Source: Sialis fuliginosa (taxonomy: Eukaryota > Arthropoda > Insecta > Megaloptera > Sialidae). Taken from it: DNA of 64,000 nt. Both the position numbers and the translations under genes were made by a program. The notes under the pieces were generated by a model. That model had not been told where the DNA came from. It was given only the letters and a program-made list of their open reading frames with translations, and searched no databases. The stretch spans positions 3,844,001-3,908,000 of the forward strand of contig OY540810.1 in the NCBI GenBank assembly GCA_961205875.1. Reading direction: 5' to 3'. Of this stretch, positions 61,306-64,000 are shown one piece after another (within the stretch, counting starts at the first letter, position 1; each line of letters opens with the position of its first letter).

Positions 61306-62787
61306 TGTGTTCGTTAAGTCACATTCACCATTTTTAAAAGGTACTCAAGTGCAGGAAACACTGCTCAATAACATTATATATTTTTTATTTACTCTGTTAA
61401 CTGTGTAAATTGTAGTTACTATAAATTTTCACATATTATTTATATTTAATGGATGGTAAAATTACGTATATTTACTATAAAAATATATTTAATATATAAT
61501 AACACTCCAATTAATACATATATTAAGCCAAATATTTAAAATACTTAATGTGGAGATAATAGGTTATGATAGTTTGATTACAGGATTTCTATGAAAAACA
61601 ATGATTTTTATTTTTACTAATGAGAGATTATTATTTATGATTTTTACCGTACTACTAATACAGTTTATTGAAATAACATTAATAAATACTGCGATGTACA
61701 CTCATTGACAGATTATATTCCATTCAACCATTCAATGGAAATAATTAGATAGGGAATTTAATTTCTGATGCAATAAACTAACTTGAAGGTTAGATTGAGG
61801 TTATGTAAAAAGTTTGTTTTTATATTGTCAATCAATGCAAAAAAACCTATATCATCTTTTTACACTATCTTAATGTAATCTTCATCAATTACCTATACAT
61901 CAGAATAATAAAAAACTATAATGTCAATTTAGTTTTTAAAGCTCATATTTTATCAAGTTGACATTTTTGAATTTTAAGTTTAGTGCACGTTTAGTGTTTA
62001 TGACTAAATTAATTAATTTTCAAATGAATAAATTTGACATTTTGGTCTATGATTATCTTTTTATTATGTTCAGTAAAAATAAAAATAATAAAAATTAAGT
62101 TTATTATTATTCTGCGGTTCGATAGTTTTCTTAGATTTGGTGGATTTTGCTACAATTAAATTGTATAAGAGAATACATAGTTGACAATTAATACAATTTT
62201 TTCAGTTTAATAGAAATGATAGGAAATGATATTGTATTATAGAAATCTACGTTTATATAGAACTCTACATTACAATACAAAATTAATGATTAAACCATTC
62301 ATAGATGGCGGTTAGCGTATTCACGATTTAGATATACATACACTACATACATATGTACTCATGCCCGGTATTATAAAGAATTTGCTTGAGTGCAAAAACT
62401 TGTAATGCTTGTAATCCAATCAAAATAGCAGCAAAAAAAGCCCAAACCTAGGAAAAATTCGCATAGAGCTAAAAATTAATACATACCTTAAGCCTTAAAC
62501 ACACCATTATAAATGAGGAAGTGAATTCCAAATAAGATGACCAGATTTTAGTTTTTGTAAACCCTGACATGTAAATGAAGACCCCTTTTTTATTTTATTT
62601 TATCCTTTTTATTTTCATAAAATTTATTACCCTAATCTGCAATTTTGCTCTATTTTTGACAACCTTTTTTTTTACTCGTCATCATTTGTTGCAAAACTCG
62701 GAAAAATTGCACTGAAACTCTAAACCCGGAGAACCAGTATGCAAACTCTGAGACTCCGGATCAAAACCTAATTCCAAAACTCGTTCG
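61306..62787. other. 5' flank of SCAP and intergenic DNA
   Basis: The first about 400 bp should hold the SCAP promoter and 5' UTR, but I see no clear TATA box, initiator or E-box/SRE-like element. Near 62367 a CCGGTATTATAAAGAAT piece is a partial end of the 40123 element family. Confidence 0.4.
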
Positions 62788-63440
62788 TTCCATTAAAAAA
62801 AAAAATGAGATAGGTATCAGTAGATTTTGAAAGAATTTTTGGCATTATTTCATATTGTAAAGTCACTTCTGAGTAAAACTCATATTTCTTCTCTGTTATG
62901 AACCATTTGAAATATAATTACCACAAATCGCATTAAAAAAGCCTTCGTATTGCGGTGAAACAGTGCAAAATTTTGCTTTGCAAGTCGAACAAGTTCATCT
63001 TTTTAGTCAATTGTTAAAAAACGCAATACCCATCACGCACAAAGCTTTTTTATATGTAAACATTTATGAAGTATATGACCAGCACGTTCCCAGTGGCGTC
63101 ACTAGGGTTGGTGTCACCCAGTGCGGTAACTCATGGTGTCACCCCCCTCTATTTTCTAAGCCATCAATAAAAAAAAATCTGAAAAAATTCCAGGATGTAG
63201 CTTTTAATTAGTACATTCACTGAAAATTATAACGAACATTGTTAAAAATATTTTGGACCCCCCTTTTATAGACTGAAAAGTGAACTCACACTTTTTCCCA
63301 CTTACCCCATTGAGTGGGGTGTCATTTATTGATAGGTCTCCTAAAATACAATAAAAAATTTTGAAATAACTCTTTTTTTATAAATCGTAGTGAGAATGAC
63401 TACAGAAAGTGCAGTGTGCATTAATTGCCGATAACATTTT
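62788..63440. repeat. MITE end, hAT left end and shared repeat remnant
   Basis: 62788-62880 is one end of the MITE at 52819. CAGTGGCGTCACTAGG at 63091 is a hAT-like left end without a partner. 63240-63420 matches the 31040-31440 remnant. No gene. Confidence 0.5.
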
Positions 63441-64000
63441 CACCGCAAAATGAGTGCAAAATTACTATAAGGCCGTGGTATCAATAAATAATTGATTATA
63501 AATTAAAAAACATAGGTACACCAAACTATTGATATAAATAGACAAAACCACGATAAATTGCAGTTTTCTGTTTCCTGACTTTTTTCCCGATAACTTCGGA
63601 AACCGCACGTTTCTGCACCTAATTCTTATAAATGTTTAGAATGAACACCTAAGCTACAAATCTATATTAAATATAAAGCGTGGGGAAGCGTGAGTGACTG
63701 CCAAATGTCTCGGTGAACTTGAAGAATTTTCTTTTATCCCTTATTTTATTGTTCAATTAATTAATCGTTAACTAAACCGTATAATTAAAAACGTAAAATT
63801 GTCCTAAAATCTCCATAAGATGAGCTTTTCAGAAATGTATAATACATTATACATATTCCTACAAAGTTTTATAGAAAATTAACTTTTAAAGTGATGAAGC
63901 GAACAGGTTTTAATTGAAAATCCACAAAAATAATGAACAGTAAGGCTTCAAAAATAGTCTTTTTACATAAAATTATGTGAAATTCCTGCATTATAGTAAA
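63441..64000. other. AT-rich DNA, nothing recognised
   Basis: No coding sequence, terminal repeat or motif could be supported up to the window edge. Confidence 0.4.

Noticed and set aside
1-64000. CRISPR arrays, operons, rRNA, LTR or Polinton elements
   Set aside because: None seen: no regular spaced repeats, no bacterial gene organisation, no paired LTRs with retroelement coding, and no capsid or polymerase-like frames.

Overview
This is an insect nuclear genome window, most likely from a sap-feeding hemipteran and tentatively an aphid-like species. The reasons are: three intron-containing animal genes with GT/AG splice sites; very AT-rich non-coding DNA with recurrent TAGGTACCTA-like words; a Tret1-class sugar transporter; a SCAP gene; and dense non-autonomous DNA transposons, many of them short hAT elements with long G or C runs. 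There are no bacterial features, rRNA, CRISPR arrays or convincing tRNAs. I saw no LTR retroelement, retrovirus-like copy or Polinton.

Layout. Positions 1-4646 hold repeats and a decayed Cys-rich open-frame fragment. From 4647 to 18858 on the + strand lies the 3' part of a RhoGEF gene (PLEKHG5 type). It is spliced from 13 exons, and its 5' exons lie left of the window. After a 3.4 kb intergenic gap comes a convergent minus-strand gene, 43157 down to 22243, for a 12-span SLC2/Tret1-like sugar transporter. Its start codon appears to sit on an 11-nt coding piece, 12.6 kb upstream of the next exon. From 43.2 to 52.2 kb there is almost only transposon-derived DNA. A decayed kinesin-14 (Ncd/KIFC1-like) tail and stalk copy lies at 52.2-53.1 kb on the + strand. 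The complete 14-exon SCAP gene runs on the minus strand from 61305 to 53996. The last 2.7 kb is repeat-bearing intergenic DNA.

The three host genes do not form a pathway. PLEKHG5 activates RhoA-family GTPases, the transporter moves trehalose or a related sugar across the plasma membrane, and SCAP escorts SREBP from ER to Golgi for lipid-responsive activation.

Mobile DNA: two copies of one non-autonomous Helitron with A|T flanks; seven hAT-type elements with readable 8-bp target duplications; long inverted-repeat (foldback) elements up to 2.3 kb; TA-flanked Tc1/mariner or pogo-type MITEs; a Mutator-like element with an 11-bp flanking repeat; and several nested insertions that give relative ages. 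The most unusual item is a terminal-inverted-repeat element at about 21.1-21.6 kb. Its core is about 91% identical over 69 bp to coding sequence of the neighbouring transporter, so either the element captured host exon sequence or the exon gained element sequence.
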